From contig DASVVT010000007.1 of assembly GCA_036386415.1 (NCBI GenBank), positions 1 through 64,000 on the forward strand: 64,000 nt of DNA, written 5' to 3'. Below the pieces are notes generated by a model. It did not search any database. It saw only the letters and a list, made by a program, of their open reading frames with translations, and was not told where the DNA came from. Positions 16,776 through 24,197 of the stretch are shown in pieces. How positions within the stretch are numbered: the first letter of the stretch is position 1; each line of letters opens with the position of its first letter. The stretch is from DASVVT01 sp036386415. GTDB lineage: Bacteria > Acidobacteriota > Blastocatellia > Pyrinomonadales > Pyrinomonadaceae. Made by a program: the position numbers and the translations under genes.

Positions 16776-16868
16776 AAAAAGCCTTCGCAAGCGAATCATT
16801 AGGGTGCAAGCTTCAGCACCCGCAACGCGAAGCGTCTACTGGCTACTGTCTCCTGTCTACTGTCTACT
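16758..16868. repeat. CAGTAGT-family hairpin element (copy 4)
   Basis: The left arm 16758-16775 contains the amidohydrolase stop (TAG 16773-16775). The right arm is 16834-16868. The loop of about 58 nt contains AAGCGAATCATTAGGGTGC and CAACGCGAAGCG, shared with the inverted loop of the copy at 2690. Confidence 0.9.
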
Positions 16869-16872
16869 TCCC

Positions 16873-17382
16873 TCATCCCTGCACGATCAACTTCGATGGC
16901 GGCAGCATCGCGGGCATACCTTTATGTTGCCAGCATCTTCCGCTCCCGCGCACACGGCGCTTGCAGGGAGTTCCTTTCTGTGTGCGTGCGCCGCAGATGG
17001 AGACGACTTCGTTCGGATCAGTGGGGCGCTCCGTAGCCGTTCCGTCGGGGCCGTAGCTTGGCTCGGGTTTTGGTGTGGCCTGCGCCTCCGCACCCGTCTC
17101 TACAGCGTCTGCTGTCGGCGTTGCGGTATTTGTCGAGGCGGCAGGCAAGGTGGATAGCTGGCCGCCGCGCTCGACGATGAGCGGCGGCGGAACATGGCGC
17201 CCGGTGCGGCCTGCCAGGAGCCCCAGACAGAAGAGCGTCGCGCCAGCGATCAAGGGCAAGAGGATTTGCCCGCGTCGAAACCTTCGCGCGCAGGCCGCAC
17301 AGAAGCGGCGGCTGTGCCAGAACCGCCAGCGCGGGCGCGAGATGCGCTCTCCACATTCAACGCAAAAATTAGGTTTATACAT
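16873..17382 (-). CDS. Zinc-ribbon single-pass membrane protein with CxxH motif
   Basis: I start at the ATG at 17382 (MYKPNFCVECG), giving 169 residues. The N-terminal half has CVEC and CAAC pairs (zinc ribbon, residues about 7-32), followed by a transmembrane helix (LLPLIAGATLFCLGLLAG) and a Thr/Pro/Ala-rich linker. Near the C-terminus is a compact C-x10-C-x11-C-x3-H motif (CGARTQKGTPCKRRV, then GRCWQHKG) seen in small zinc-binding modules of unknown role. The C-terminal part is probably outside the membrane. It is transcribed away from the next gene and converges on the amidohydrolase run. Confidence 0.65.
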   Translation of the reverse strand: MYKPNFCVECGERISRPRWRFWHSRRFCAACARRFRRGQILLPLIAGATLFCLGLLAGRTGRHVPPPLIVERGGQLSTLPAASTNTATPTADAVETGAEAQATPKPEPSYGPDGTATERPTDPNEVVSICGARTQKGTPCKRRVRGSGRCWQHKGMPAMLPPSKLIVQG

Positions 17383-17681
17383 GGTGAGCGCTCGACTTGC
17401 GATCAAAAGGTACGCACACGCCGCTCGTCGCGGTTCGAAGCACAGACGCGGCGCTTCAACCGCGACGGCGATGAGGAGTAGATCAAAGGCGCAGGATTAT
17501 AAGCCGGTCTCCTGCTGCTGTCGGACTCCTTGCAACGAAGAGTCTCCCGTGTTGCGTCTACGGGACAAGTTGCATACGTAAGACAAGTGTGATATGGTCT
17601 CACCTACTCCCGAGTTGTAGTTCGAAGATAGGAGTCGCTCTGCCGCGCGGAAGAGCCCCTGGCAGTTGGCGTGATTCTTCG

Positions 17682-18293
17682 ATGAGCTTACGACTTTATT
17701 GTAATCGCTACACACATTTCAAAGACCCGCTGGTGTGCTCTGTGATCTGCCCTTACCGCACGCGCTGTCAGGATTTCGCCCTTTTTTACGACGCGCACCG
17801 CGAGGATGTGGATACGGTTGTCGAGAACTATTTCGCCGGGCGCGCTCTTAATCCGCAGCGTCCACGGACGCTGGTCGTGGCTAACGCTACGGCAGACATG
17901 CGCGCTCTTATTCGCCTGGAGGTAAAACGAGAAATGGCGGAAGCCACTTATATATGGATTGGAAAAGACGACCAAGCGGAAGTGCTTGGGTTGGACGAGA
18001 TCATACGGCGCGCCGAACGCGGTGCGAAGGCCAAGACCATTTACAGGATCGCACAGGAGATGGAGCTGCGCTTCCAGCTCGTGCCGCGTAAGCGTATCGA
18101 GAAGGCCAAACGAGAGGTCGCCGCAGAGTTGGAGCGCGTCTCCGCGCGGCGTAAGGCATCGCGTCCTCGCCCCGTCGCCGTCGAGATGCCGCCCGCGCCC
18201 CCCGCGCCTGCAGCAGCACAGGATCATCCGGCTTCGGCAACGGCGCGCCGCTCGCGCCCACGCATCGCCAAGGTCGCTGGCGAAAGACATTAA
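17682..18293 (+). CDS. Cys-motif protein, function unknown
   Basis: The start at 17682 (MSLRLYCNRYTHF) is favoured over an upstream ATG because the extra 31 residues look non-coding. The 203-residue product has CNRY...VCSVICPYRTRC near the N-terminus (four cysteines that could hold a metal), a globular middle (LVVANATADMRALIRLEVKREM) and a basic, Ala/Pro-rich tail typical of disordered nucleic-acid-binding ends. I recognise no family. The 299 bp upstream, shared with the divergent zinc-ribbon gene, show no other feature. Confidence 0.6.
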   Translation: MSLRLYCNRYTHFKDPLVCSVICPYRTRCQDFALFYDAHREDVDTVVENYFAGRALNPQRPRTLVVANATADMRALIRLEVKREMAEATYIWIGKDDQAEVLGLDEIIRRAERGAKAKTIYRIAQEMELRFQLVPRKRIEKAKREVAAELERVSARRKASRPRPVAVEMPPAPPAPAAAQDHPASATARRSRPRIAKVAGERH

Positions 18294-18299
18294 AGAGCC

Positions 18300-18360
18300 G
18301 CAGGCCGCAAGGACGTTCATGTCTTAACTATCTTCTACCTTTTGCTTTGCGGCCTACTGC
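18300..18360. repeat. Hairpin element, GCCGCAAGG-type arms
   Basis: GCAGGCCGCAAGG (18300-18312) faces TTTGCGGCCTACTGC (18346-18360) across about 33 nt. It lies 6 bp after the Cys-motif gene. It resembles the GCAAAGG family with a variant unit. Confidence 0.65.
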
Positions 18361-18435
18361 TTTTCCCCTAAGCAACGCGCAGCCCGTTTGAAGCGTCCGA
18401 CCTGGGGTCGAGGCATGCATATAAAGTCTCGGTGC

Positions 18436-18465
18436 TTGCAAAATGCTGGCGACCGATTGCATACT
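18436..18465 (+). promoter_or_regulatory. Possible sigma-70 promoter of the VWA gene
   Basis: TTGCAA (18436-18441) and CATACT (18460-18465) are separated by 18 nt, 39 bp upstream of the VWA start. The match is moderate. Confidence 0.35.
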
Positions 18466-18503
18466 CGTATCATCCAGGCTGATAACGTGGTTGATGTTGA
18501 GCA

Positions 18504-19544
18504 ATGATTGATTTTCGACGATCCCCTTTCGCACCGTTCCGTGCACAATCTCTCTACATAGCCCTGACGCTGGTCTTGCTGTGCGCCTGTGCGCCCATCT
18601 GCTCTGCGCAGGATGATCCCGAAGATGTCATCAAAGTTGAGTCCAATCTGGTTCAGCTCAACGTCGGCGTGGTGGATCGACAGGGGCGTGCCATCACGAA
18701 TCTGTCGCGCAACGACTTCGCCGTTTACGAGGATGGGATGCGCCAGCCGATCGTGAATTTCGAGCCGACGCAGGCGCCCTTCAGCCTCGTGCTGCTGCTC
18801 GACGTGTCCGGCTCGACGCTGAACTTTCGCACGACGCTCAAGCAGGCCGCGCTGCGCTTTATCGACGCGCTCGCCGTTGATGATCGCATCGCTGTGATCG
18901 CCTTCAACGAGAAGGCCGAGATGCTGACGAGTTTTACTTCCGACCGTAAAAAGATCGCCTACGCCATTGAGCAGGCGCAGGGCAAAGGCGGCACGGAACT
19001 CTTCAAGGCGCTCAGCTACTCGCTCGAACAACTGGCTAAAGAGCAGAAGCGGCGCAAGGCCATCGTCGTCATGAGCGACGGGCTCGACACGCAGATGCGT
19101 AATCATGATCGCTCGGCGGCGACCAACGCGCGGACGAACGAAGAGGCCATCGCATCTGTCAAGCCTGAGGCAAGCGCAAGCCTCAACGCCGTGCTCAATG
19201 CGGCAGACCGCCAAGGCGTGACGATCTACCCGCTGGCGCTTCCTTCGGGTGATCCAAAACGCCTGCCTGAGCTTGACCCTCGGATCATGGCGATTTACGC
19301 GTCCGCGCGCACGCGCATGCAGAAGCTTGCCGATAGAACCGGCGGGCGCTTGAATGAGATCAGGCGACTGGAAGATTTAGGGAGGCTCTACGCGGAAGTC
19401 GCCGCAGACCTGCGCACCCTCTACAGCATCGCCTACCAGCCGACAGGCCAGCGCCCACGCGACGGAAGCTGGCGCACCATACGCATAGATGTCGCGCGCT
19501 CGGAACTCATTGCGCGCACACGTCCAGGCTACTACGCGCGCTGA
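18504..19544 (+). CDS. VWFA-related acidobacterial-type secreted protein
   Basis: This 346-residue protein has a signal peptide (hydrophobic IALTLVLLCACAPI, cleavage near CSAQD), then a beta strand block typical of the VWFA-related acidobacterial family (VNVGVVDRQGRAITNL pattern; DFAVYEDGMRQPIVNF). A von Willebrand A domain follows, with MIDAS motif DVSGS (about residue 99), GGTEL and MSDGLD. It should bind a divalent cation and mediate protein-protein contact outside the cytoplasm. This family is especially abundant in Acidobacteriota, which supports the taxonomic guess. It lies upstream of the tRNA gene. Confidence 0.88.
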   Translation: MIDFRRSPFAPFRAQSLYIALTLVLLCACAPICSAQDDPEDVIKVESNLVQLNVGVVDRQGRAITNLSRNDFAVYEDGMRQPIVNFEPTQAPFSLVLLLDVSGSTLNFRTTLKQAALRFIDALAVDDRIAVIAFNEKAEMLTSFTSDRKKIAYAIEQAQGKGGTELFKALSYSLEQLAKEQKRRKAIVVMSDGLDTQMRNHDRSAATNARTNEEAIASVKPEASASLNAVLNAADRQGVTIYPLALPSGDPKRLPELDPRIMAIYASARTRMQKLADRTGGRLNEIRRLEDLGRLYAEVAADLRTLYSIAYQPTGQRPRDGSWRTIRIDVARSELIARTRPGYYAR

Positions 19545-19589
19545 AAAAGCAGGCCAACAAGGGCGCTTATTTCCTCCCTTGATGCCCGC

Positions 19590-19618
19590 TTGACACTCGC
19601 TTATGCCGCCCGTATATT
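19590..19618 (+). promoter_or_regulatory. Sigma-70 promoter of tRNA-Arg
   Basis: TTGACA (19590-19595), a 17-nt spacer and TATATT (19613-19618) lie 24 bp upstream of the tRNA. This is the best promoter match in the window. Confidence 0.75.
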
Positions 19619-19641
19619 CAATTTTCCGCTTTACATAAAGC

Positions 19642-19715
19642 GCACCCGTAGCTCAGTTGGATAGAGCGTCTGCCTACGAAGCAGAAGGTCGCATGTTCGA
19701 GCCATGCCGGGTGCA
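19642..19715 (+). tRNA. tRNA-Arg (anticodon ACG)
   Basis: A complete cloverleaf can be drawn: acceptor GCACCCG / CGGGTGC, D stem GCTC / GAGC, anticodon stem TCTGC / GCAGA with loop CTACGAA (anticodon ACG), and T stem GCATG / CATGC with loop TTCGAGC. The discriminator is A and CCA is not encoded. It decodes CGU (and CGC/CGA if A34 becomes inosine). Confidence 0.95.
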
Positions 19716-19747
19716 TCATCTCTTTTCTTAACCTAAGGCTGACTCGT

Positions 19748-20188
19748 ATGAAACCCACCACTTCACGATTCAAGACCTGCACGCAATGCAAAGCTAGAAA
19801 ACCCATCACTGAATTCAACTATAAGAGGCGGGTTGACGAAATCAGGCACTCTTATTGTCGAGACTGTGGCAAGAAGATTACTCAGAGTCATTACAAGCGA
19901 AGAAAGCGATTATACCTAGACCGTAATCTTCGCGCTTACAGAGAGCGCCGCAACATTGTAATCACAGCAAAGTCGCAGCCTTGCGCTGATTGCGGAGTTC
20001 AATATCCTTATTACGTGATGGATTTAGATCACCGTGAGGGTGTAATTAAGCAGTTATCACTTCACGCTGTCCATAGGGTAACTAAACGAGCTGTTCTGCT
20101 TGAGATTGAAAAGTGTGATGTAGTGTGCGCCAACTGTCATCGAGAGCGAACACAACGACGCAAAGCATGGAAACAGTCGGAAGGATAA
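19748..20188 (+). CDS. HNH-like zinc-binding protein
   Basis: The 146-residue product has an N-terminal CTQC...CRDC zinc ribbon and a C-terminal HNH-nuclease-like core: CADCG, then MDLDHREG (first His), then CDVVCANCHRERT. This order (CxxC, DH, CxxCH) is the treble-clef layout of phage and mobile-element HNH endonucleases. It is less GC-rich than the surroundings and sits directly behind a tRNA, followed by a tRNA-3'-like remnant. Both suggest acquisition by integration. DNA cleavage activity is inferred, not shown. Confidence 0.65.
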   Translation: MKPTTSRFKTCTQCKARKPITEFNYKRRVDEIRHSYCRDCGKKITQSHYKRRKRLYLDRNLRAYRERRNIVITAKSQPCADCGVQYPYYVMDLDHREGVIKQLSLHAVHRVTKRAVLLEIEKCDVVCANCHRERTQRRKAWKQSEG

Positions 20189-20215
20189 GTAGCGGTATTA
20201 CCAGTTGGCGATACT

Positions 20216-20250
20216 GTCACATGTTCTAGTCTTCCCAGGGGCATCATTAT
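20216..20250 (+). other. Possible decayed tRNA 3' segment
   Basis: The stretch CACATGTTCTAGTCTTCCC followed by AGGGGCATCAT resembles the T arm and acceptor end of tRNA-Arg at 19700 (GCATGTTCGAGCCATGCC, GGGTGCATCAT), but the stems no longer pair. It may mark the far end of a small integration at the tRNA. Confidence 0.3.
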
Positions 20251-20252
20251 TA

Positions 20253-20291
20253 AACGAGAAGGGGCCGCCATTAGTGCGGCCTCTTCTCGTT
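20253..20291 (+). terminator. Strong stem-loop, probable terminator
   Basis: AACGAGAAGgGGCCGC and GCGGCCtCTTCTCGTT pair with one G-T mismatch around CATTAGT. It lies between the HNH-like gene and the convergent methyltransferase gene and may serve both directions. It has a short T-rich end only. Confidence 0.7.
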
Positions 20292-20333
20292 TCTCTAGTT
20301 ATTCCTTCTTTTGTCAATGTGCCTTGAAGAGCA

Positions 20334-21113
20334 TCACCGGATTCGTCCGTAATATATTTCCGTATCGTACTCGAACGTAACCGTCCCGCCGCTTTGATGT
20401 TCATGAAAAATCTTTTCCAGTTCAACGATCATCGGCTCATACTTCGGATGCCCTTCCATCGGCATGTAAGAAGAGGAGAGCACTCTGCCTATCAGGCTCT
20501 CGTAGTCGAAGACCTGAGCATTGGCGAAGACATCCGATTGATAGCGCCCCGCCCCGAAGAAGCGGCTCAGAACCTGCCCGTCAACATTTCGCTGGTTGAC
20601 TTCCTGATAATCTATGCCGTGCTGGTGTAGAAAGCTTTCATATGCCTTTAGAAACGGAGTCGAATCGGTTTTACGGCTATTCCAGACGAGCACCGCGAAG
20701 CCCTCCGGCCTCAATATTCTCGAAAACTCTGCACGCGTCTTTGGCACATCGAACCAGTGAAAAGCCTGTCCGGCGGTCACGTAATCTATGCTCTGAGGTG
20801 CGAGCGTCGTCGCTTCGGCAGACCCTTTGATGCTTGTAAAGCCGGGGTATTTCTGGAGCAGCTTCTCCCCGGCCTCTCTCATCTCTTTGTTCGGCTCAAC
20901 ACAGAAGACCTTGTTCCTGTTCTTCAGAAACATCTCTGATAGGATGCCCGGCCCGGAACCGACATCTGCAATGACGGACGAAGAGGATAAGCCCAGATTC
21001 TCCCTCAGGAAATCAATCAGCTCCGGCGGATACTTCGGACGATACTTGATATAGTATTCGACCCTGCTCGAAAATCTTTTGACGGAATCCTGTTCAGTTC
21101 CCGCATTACTCAC
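20334..21113 (-). CDS. Class I SAM-dependent methyltransferase
   Basis: The 259-residue protein has the Rossmann methyltransferase motifs: motif I DVGSGPG (about residue 50), acidic VEPNKEM at the end of beta 2, an AQSIDYVTAGQAFHWF-like motif IV region and RILRPEGFAVLVW (motif VI). It is a typical Methyltransf_11-type enzyme of 250-270 residues; the substrate cannot be inferred. Base composition is lower in GC than in adjacent genes. It is convergent with the HNH-like gene, and the small PCYC-motif gene lies about 45 bp upstream on the same strand. Confidence 0.85.
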   Translation of the reverse strand: MSNAGTEQDSVKRFSSRVEYYIKYRPKYPPELIDFLRENLGLSSSSVIADVGSGPGILSEMFLKNRNKVFCVEPNKEMREAGEKLLQKYPGFTSIKGSAEATTLAPQSIDYVTAGQAFHWFDVPKTRAEFSRILRPEGFAVLVWNSRKTDSTPFLKAYESFLHQHGIDYQEVNQRNVDGQVLSRFFGAGRYQSDVFANAQVFDYESLIGRVLSSSYMPMEGHPKYEPMIVELEKIFHEHQSGGTVTFEYDTEIYYGRIR

Positions 21114-21157
21114 ACCGGTCTCCTCTTACTGATCGACAACCCAGGCCCTCCCGTCAA

Positions 21158-21643
21158 TCAATGCATGGCTGAAAACTGCGCGATGATGCGCTCGCGTATC
21201 TGCGCTGGTGTGAGCCCATCCTCCTTTTGAAGCTTATAGGCCATCAAGGCTTCATTGACGCAGACGGCGCACATCGACGAATGATCCGTCTCAAAGCAGG
21301 TGTGAAGGCTCTTGTGGCCGAAGCCTTCGTCGCAATGGCAGTAGCAGGGAAGCTGCGCCAGCGTCTCTGGAATCTCACGGGCGATCTGGTAGGCCGCCCG
21401 CGCCTGGCCGAAGAATCGTTGCGGGTCGAGCGTCGGAGCCAGGGGCTTTGCGTCGCGCGCGTTTTCATAGTGAGCGGGAATGCGCGGCGTCGGTCGCGAC
21501 GCTGCGCGGTGCGCATCCTGTTGCTGCGCGCCGGATTTCGGTTGCAAATTACCTTTCTCGTGTTGGCTGCTCTGCCTCATCGCGGTTGCTATCGCAGCAG
21601 CGACCGCGATCAACACCAGAAATACTATGACTGCTTTTTTCAT
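21158..21643 (-). CDS. PCYCGC-motif secreted protein
   Basis: The 161-residue protein has an N-terminal membrane anchor (VIVFLVLIAVAAAIATAM), a polar linker, and a conserved core with PCYCHCDEGFGHKSLHTCF and CAVCVNEA. This matches the PCYCGC-motif family, whose cysteine cluster probably binds a metal or heme-related cofactor outside the membrane. The C-terminal helix (GLTPAQIRERIIAQF) is typical of the family. Function is not established. Confidence 0.75.
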   Translation of the reverse strand: MKKAVIVFLVLIAVAAAIATAMRQSSQHEKGNLQPKSGAQQQDAHRAASRPTPRIPAHYENARDAKPLAPTLDPQRFFGQARAAYQIAREIPETLAQLPCYCHCDEGFGHKSLHTCFETDHSSMCAVCVNEALMAYKLQKEDGLTPAQIRERIIAQFSAMH

Positions 21644-21680
21644 AAAACTTTCGATCTCCTGACAGGTAGTTTACAACAGA

Positions 21681-21823
21681 AGTAGACAGTAGTCAGTAGA
21701 CAGTAGACAGTAGAAAGAAAACGTATGAGACGTTTAACGTGGAGTCTTTCAATCACAGTTGACAACAAATTGCGTCACTACCGTTTTTCTACTGTCTACT
21801 GTCTACTGACTACTGTCTACTTT
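21681..21823. repeat. CAGTAGT-family hairpin element (copy 5)
   Basis: The left arm is 21681-21713 and the right arm 21785-21823, with a loop of about 70 nt. Its right arm, read on the minus strand, provides the last residues (SRQ) and TAG (21810-21812) of the recombinase gene. Confidence 0.9.
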
Positions 21824-22730
21824 CCTTATCCATCTTTGCTCTTGGATGATGTCGGTCGTAGGTGGCGCGAAGCTGTCGGTCTGTGATGTGTGTGTAGATT
21901 TGTGTGGTGGAGATGTCGCTGTGGCCGAGGAGCGCCTGAACGGAGCGCGAGTCGGCCCCGCGTTGCAGGAGATGCGTGGCGAAGCTGTGGCGCAGGGTGT
22001 GCGGCGAAACGTTGCGCAGCCCTACGCGCGCGGCATGTTCCCTGATCCTCGCCCAGATGATTTGGCGCGTCAATATATATCCTGAGTTGCTGATGAACAG
22101 ATGCGTAGCGTGAGCCTTGCCGGAGCGAGCGCGTACGGTCATGTACTGTTGTAGCCAGTGCGTGGCGCTTCTGCCGATGGGAACGCGCCGCTCCTTGCTG
22201 CCTTTGCCGTGACAGACGATGAGGCCGCCATCTATGTCCACGTCCGCGAGTTTCATCGACACCAGCTCTGAAATGCGCAGACCCGTGGCATACATCAACT
22301 CCAGTATAGAGCGATCACGCAGTCCTTCTGCGGTCGAAGTGTCTGGGGCTGCGAGCAGGCGCTCGATCTCATCTTCCGTCAGAAACCTCGGCAGATATGC
22401 GCCCCTTTGCGGAGTGCTGAGGTCTTCCGCCGGGTGGCTCTTGATGTGCCCGTCGAGCATGAGGAAGCGATAGAGGCCGCGCGCGGCGCTGACGGCGCGT
22501 GAGACGGACGAGGGCGCTAGCCCATCGCGCGAAAGCTCAGCGATCCACTCGCGGAGATTCGTGCGCGTCAATTCCTCTATGCGCTTGCCGTGCGCTTCGG
22601 CCCAGACTTCCAGCCGCGCCAGATCGTGTCTGTAGCTTTCGAGAGAATTCCGAGACAGACCTTTTTCGACCTGTATGTAAGTGAGGTACTCCCGAACCAG
22701 ATCGCGCTTGCGCAGTGTCTCCATAGTCAT
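21810..22730 (-). CDS. xerC: XerC/XerD-type tyrosine recombinase
   Basis: From the ATG at 22730 (another at 22724) the product has 306 residues. It has an N-terminal SAM-like core-binding domain (YLTYIQVEKGLSRNSLESYR) and a C-terminal catalytic domain with the tyrosine recombinase set: Arg in ATGLRISEL, Lys in GKGSKER, HxxR in HTLRHSFATH, His in LGHSDISTTQ and the nucleophile Tyr in IYTH. It should resolve chromosome dimers at dif together with a partner. XerC and XerD cannot be separated confidently here. Residues before 22730 would be read from a hairpin arm. Its stop also lies in an element. Confidence 0.88.
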   Translation of the reverse strand: MTMETLRKRDLVREYLTYIQVEKGLSRNSLESYRHDLARLEVWAEAHGKRIEELTRTNLREWIAELSRDGLAPSSVSRAVSAARGLYRFLMLDGHIKSHPAEDLSTPQRGAYLPRFLTEDEIERLLAAPDTSTAEGLRDRSILELMYATGLRISELVSMKLADVDIDGGLIVCHGKGSKERRVPIGRSATHWLQQYMTVRARSGKAHATHLFISNSGYILTRQIIWARIREHAARVGLRNVSPHTLRHSFATHLLQRGADSRSVQALLGHSDISTTQIYTHITDRQLRATYDRHHPRAKMDKESRQ

Positions 22731-22737
22731 GACAATA

Positions 22738-22855
22738 TAAAGGCAAAAGTAAAAAGGCAAAAGGCAAAAGTGAGGCCGCAAACCACTTCGACAGATTCGA
22801 TTGAAATGCTTTTCCCCTGACTTTTGCCTTTTGCCTTTTTACTTTCTACTTTTCA
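22738..22855. repeat. Hairpin element, GGCAAAA-type arms
   Basis: The left arm (22738-22773) consists of GGCAAAA and AAAAAGT units. The right arm (about 22819-22855) is complementary, with a loop of about 45 nt. It fills the gap between the recombinase start and the DUF6328 stop. Confidence 0.85.
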
Positions 22856-23833
22856 TGAAGCGAGCTGCTTCCCCTGATGATCGACAGACTTTTGCCCTGC
22901 GTGCTCGTTCTGGCTCCGGCGATAGATCGTATACCCGAACCAGAGGCCGTAGAAAAAGAGGAGCGACAACGATGCAGCGACGAGCGCAGTGGTGACGGAT
23001 TCCGTGACCTTGCGCACGACGACAAACAGATCGCCGCAGATGCCGAGCGCGAGCGGGATCATGGCGGCGATCAGGAGGCGACTGGCGAATCTATGGAAGT
23101 GCTCCGTATTTTCTCCCTCCTCCACGATGCGATGGTAGGCGGCGGGAGCCATCAACAGGATGATGGAGAGCGCCATTAAGCCCAGACATGCCAGGTGCAC
23201 GTACCTGGAAGAGACGGGCAGCTTCTCGAAGCTTTCCATCAACGTGCTGACAAACTGGAAGCCGAGCAGCGCCTGCGCGCCCGGCAGTACGACCCTCGCC
23301 TCCGTGAGAACCTGTTCTATTTTGTCCTTCAGTTTTGTGCCGCCCTCTTCCGGTTCGTTCTTCTCTTTTTCCATCTCGCCTGCCTCCCTGATCTCAGACG
23401 CGCGCTCAGCTTTACGAATCACTTCCAGCCCGTACCAGAAGAATAGCGCAATCAGAGTCACGACCGCCCCGATGATGATTGCAGGTGTGATCCCCATTAA
23501 CTGTCTCGTGACGACATATACATCAAGGCCGAGGGCGAAGGCGAAAGGCAGCAGCGCGAAGGTTAAAGCCCTCGTCGTGAACCGATGCACATCGTGTGTA
23601 TCCTCGCCGTCTGCGACGATGCGGTGGTACGCGCCCGGCCACATCAGCAGGGCGACCGCCATGAGCATCAGGCAGAGCGAGCACAGTTTGAGCAGTTGTG
23701 AAGATTCGGGTAGCTTCTCAAAGAGCGGCTCAAACACGGAGCGGTACTGAAAGCCGACTAAGATTTGAGAGCCGAGAATGAGCATGCGCCCCTCGTCCAG
23801 CGCCGTCTTGATCCTATCCTTCAGTTTCGCCAT
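22853..23833 (-). CDS. Tandem DUF6328 membrane protein
   Basis: The 326-residue protein is two copies of one roughly 155-residue unit. Each unit has an amphipathic KLKDRIKTALDEGR / KLKDKIEQVLTEAR helix, then GxQxLxGFQ, FEKLP, and four hydrophobic segments including MWPGAYHRIVADGEDT / MAPAAYHRIVEEGENT. This matches DUF6328, usually a single-domain membrane protein, so here it is duplicated and fused by a charged linker (EKEKNEPEEGG). Function is unknown. The ribosome site AAGGGTGAG precedes the ATG. Confidence 0.8.
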   Translation of the reverse strand: MAKLKDRIKTALDEGRMLILGSQILVGFQYRSVFEPLFEKLPESSQLLKLCSLCLMLMAVALLMWPGAYHRIVADGEDTHDVHRFTTRALTFALLPFAFALGLDVYVVTRQLMGITPAIIIGAVVTLIALFFWYGLEVIRKAERASEIREAGEMEKEKNEPEEGGTKLKDKIEQVLTEARVVLPGAQALLGFQFVSTLMESFEKLPVSSRYVHLACLGLMALSIILLMAPAAYHRIVEEGENTEHFHRFASRLLIAAMIPLALGICGDLFVVVRKVTESVTTALVAASLSLLFFYGLWFGYTIYRRSQNEHAGQKSVDHQGKQLAS

Positions 23834-23970
23834 GTCTCACCCTTTGAAAGTTTCCCCTGATTCTAGCAGAGTGCGCGCGACTTGCTTAAGAGATTTCACC
23901 AAAAGGCACAAAGACATGAAGAGAATTAGAGCAAATTTCAATCGAGTGTAGGGAGAGAGCGAACGTGAAA

Positions 23971-24056
23971 CCGCAAAGGACGCAGAGCGAGACCGCAAAG
24001 AACGCAAAGATTTCTCTGCGCTCTTTGCGTCTTCCTCCTTGGCGTCCTTTGCGTTG
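23971..24056. repeat. Hairpin element, GCAAAGGAC-type arms
   Basis: CCGCAAAGGACGCAGAGCG plus further GCAAAGAACGC units face CTCTTTGCGTCTT and GGCGTCCTTTGCG. The loop is very short. It is nested inside two other inverted pairs. Confidence 0.8.
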
Positions 24057-24100
24057 AACTCTTCCGTACAGCCAAATGAAATCTGCTCTAGAAGTTTAAT

Positions 24101-24155
24101 CGACAATAGTGAATAGCCAAGACCTTTCTCTTGCCATTAACTATTGACTATTCGC
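24101..24155. repeat. Hairpin element, AATAGTC-type arms
   Basis: CAATAGTGAATAGCC (24104-24118) faces AACTATTGACTATTCGC (24139-24155). The unit is again 7 nt. It lies within the outer nested pair, 3' of both permease genes. Confidence 0.6.
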
Positions 24156-24197
24156 TTCTTTTGCTTTGTGTCTTTATGCCTGCGTGGTGAAACGTTC

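Larger units (their letters stand above)
23893..24193. repeat. Nested hairpin elements (outer CACAAAGAC-type pair)
   Basis: TTTCACCAAAAGGCACAAAG (23893-23912) matches the complement of TGCTTTGTGTCTT...GGTGAAA (about 24161-24192). Inside it a second pair occurs: TAGAGCAAATTTCA (23927-23940) against TGAAATCTGCTCTA (24077-24090). The GCAAAGG element at 23971 lies inside the second pair, and the AATAGT element at 24101 lies between the second and outer right arms. Confidence 0.65.

Noticed and set aside
15453..16799. 448-codon minus-strand frame opposite the third amidohydrolase
   Set aside because: Composition (His/Arg/Cys-rich) and lack of motifs show that it is a shadow of the high-GC coding frame.
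19618..19818. Minus-strand frame across the tRNA
   Set aside because: It is the antisense reading of tRNA-Arg, a common false call.
21810..22730. Recombinase as integrase of a mobile island
   Set aside because: Sequence is of the housekeeping XerC/XerD type, with no phage or element genes or attachment repeats around it.
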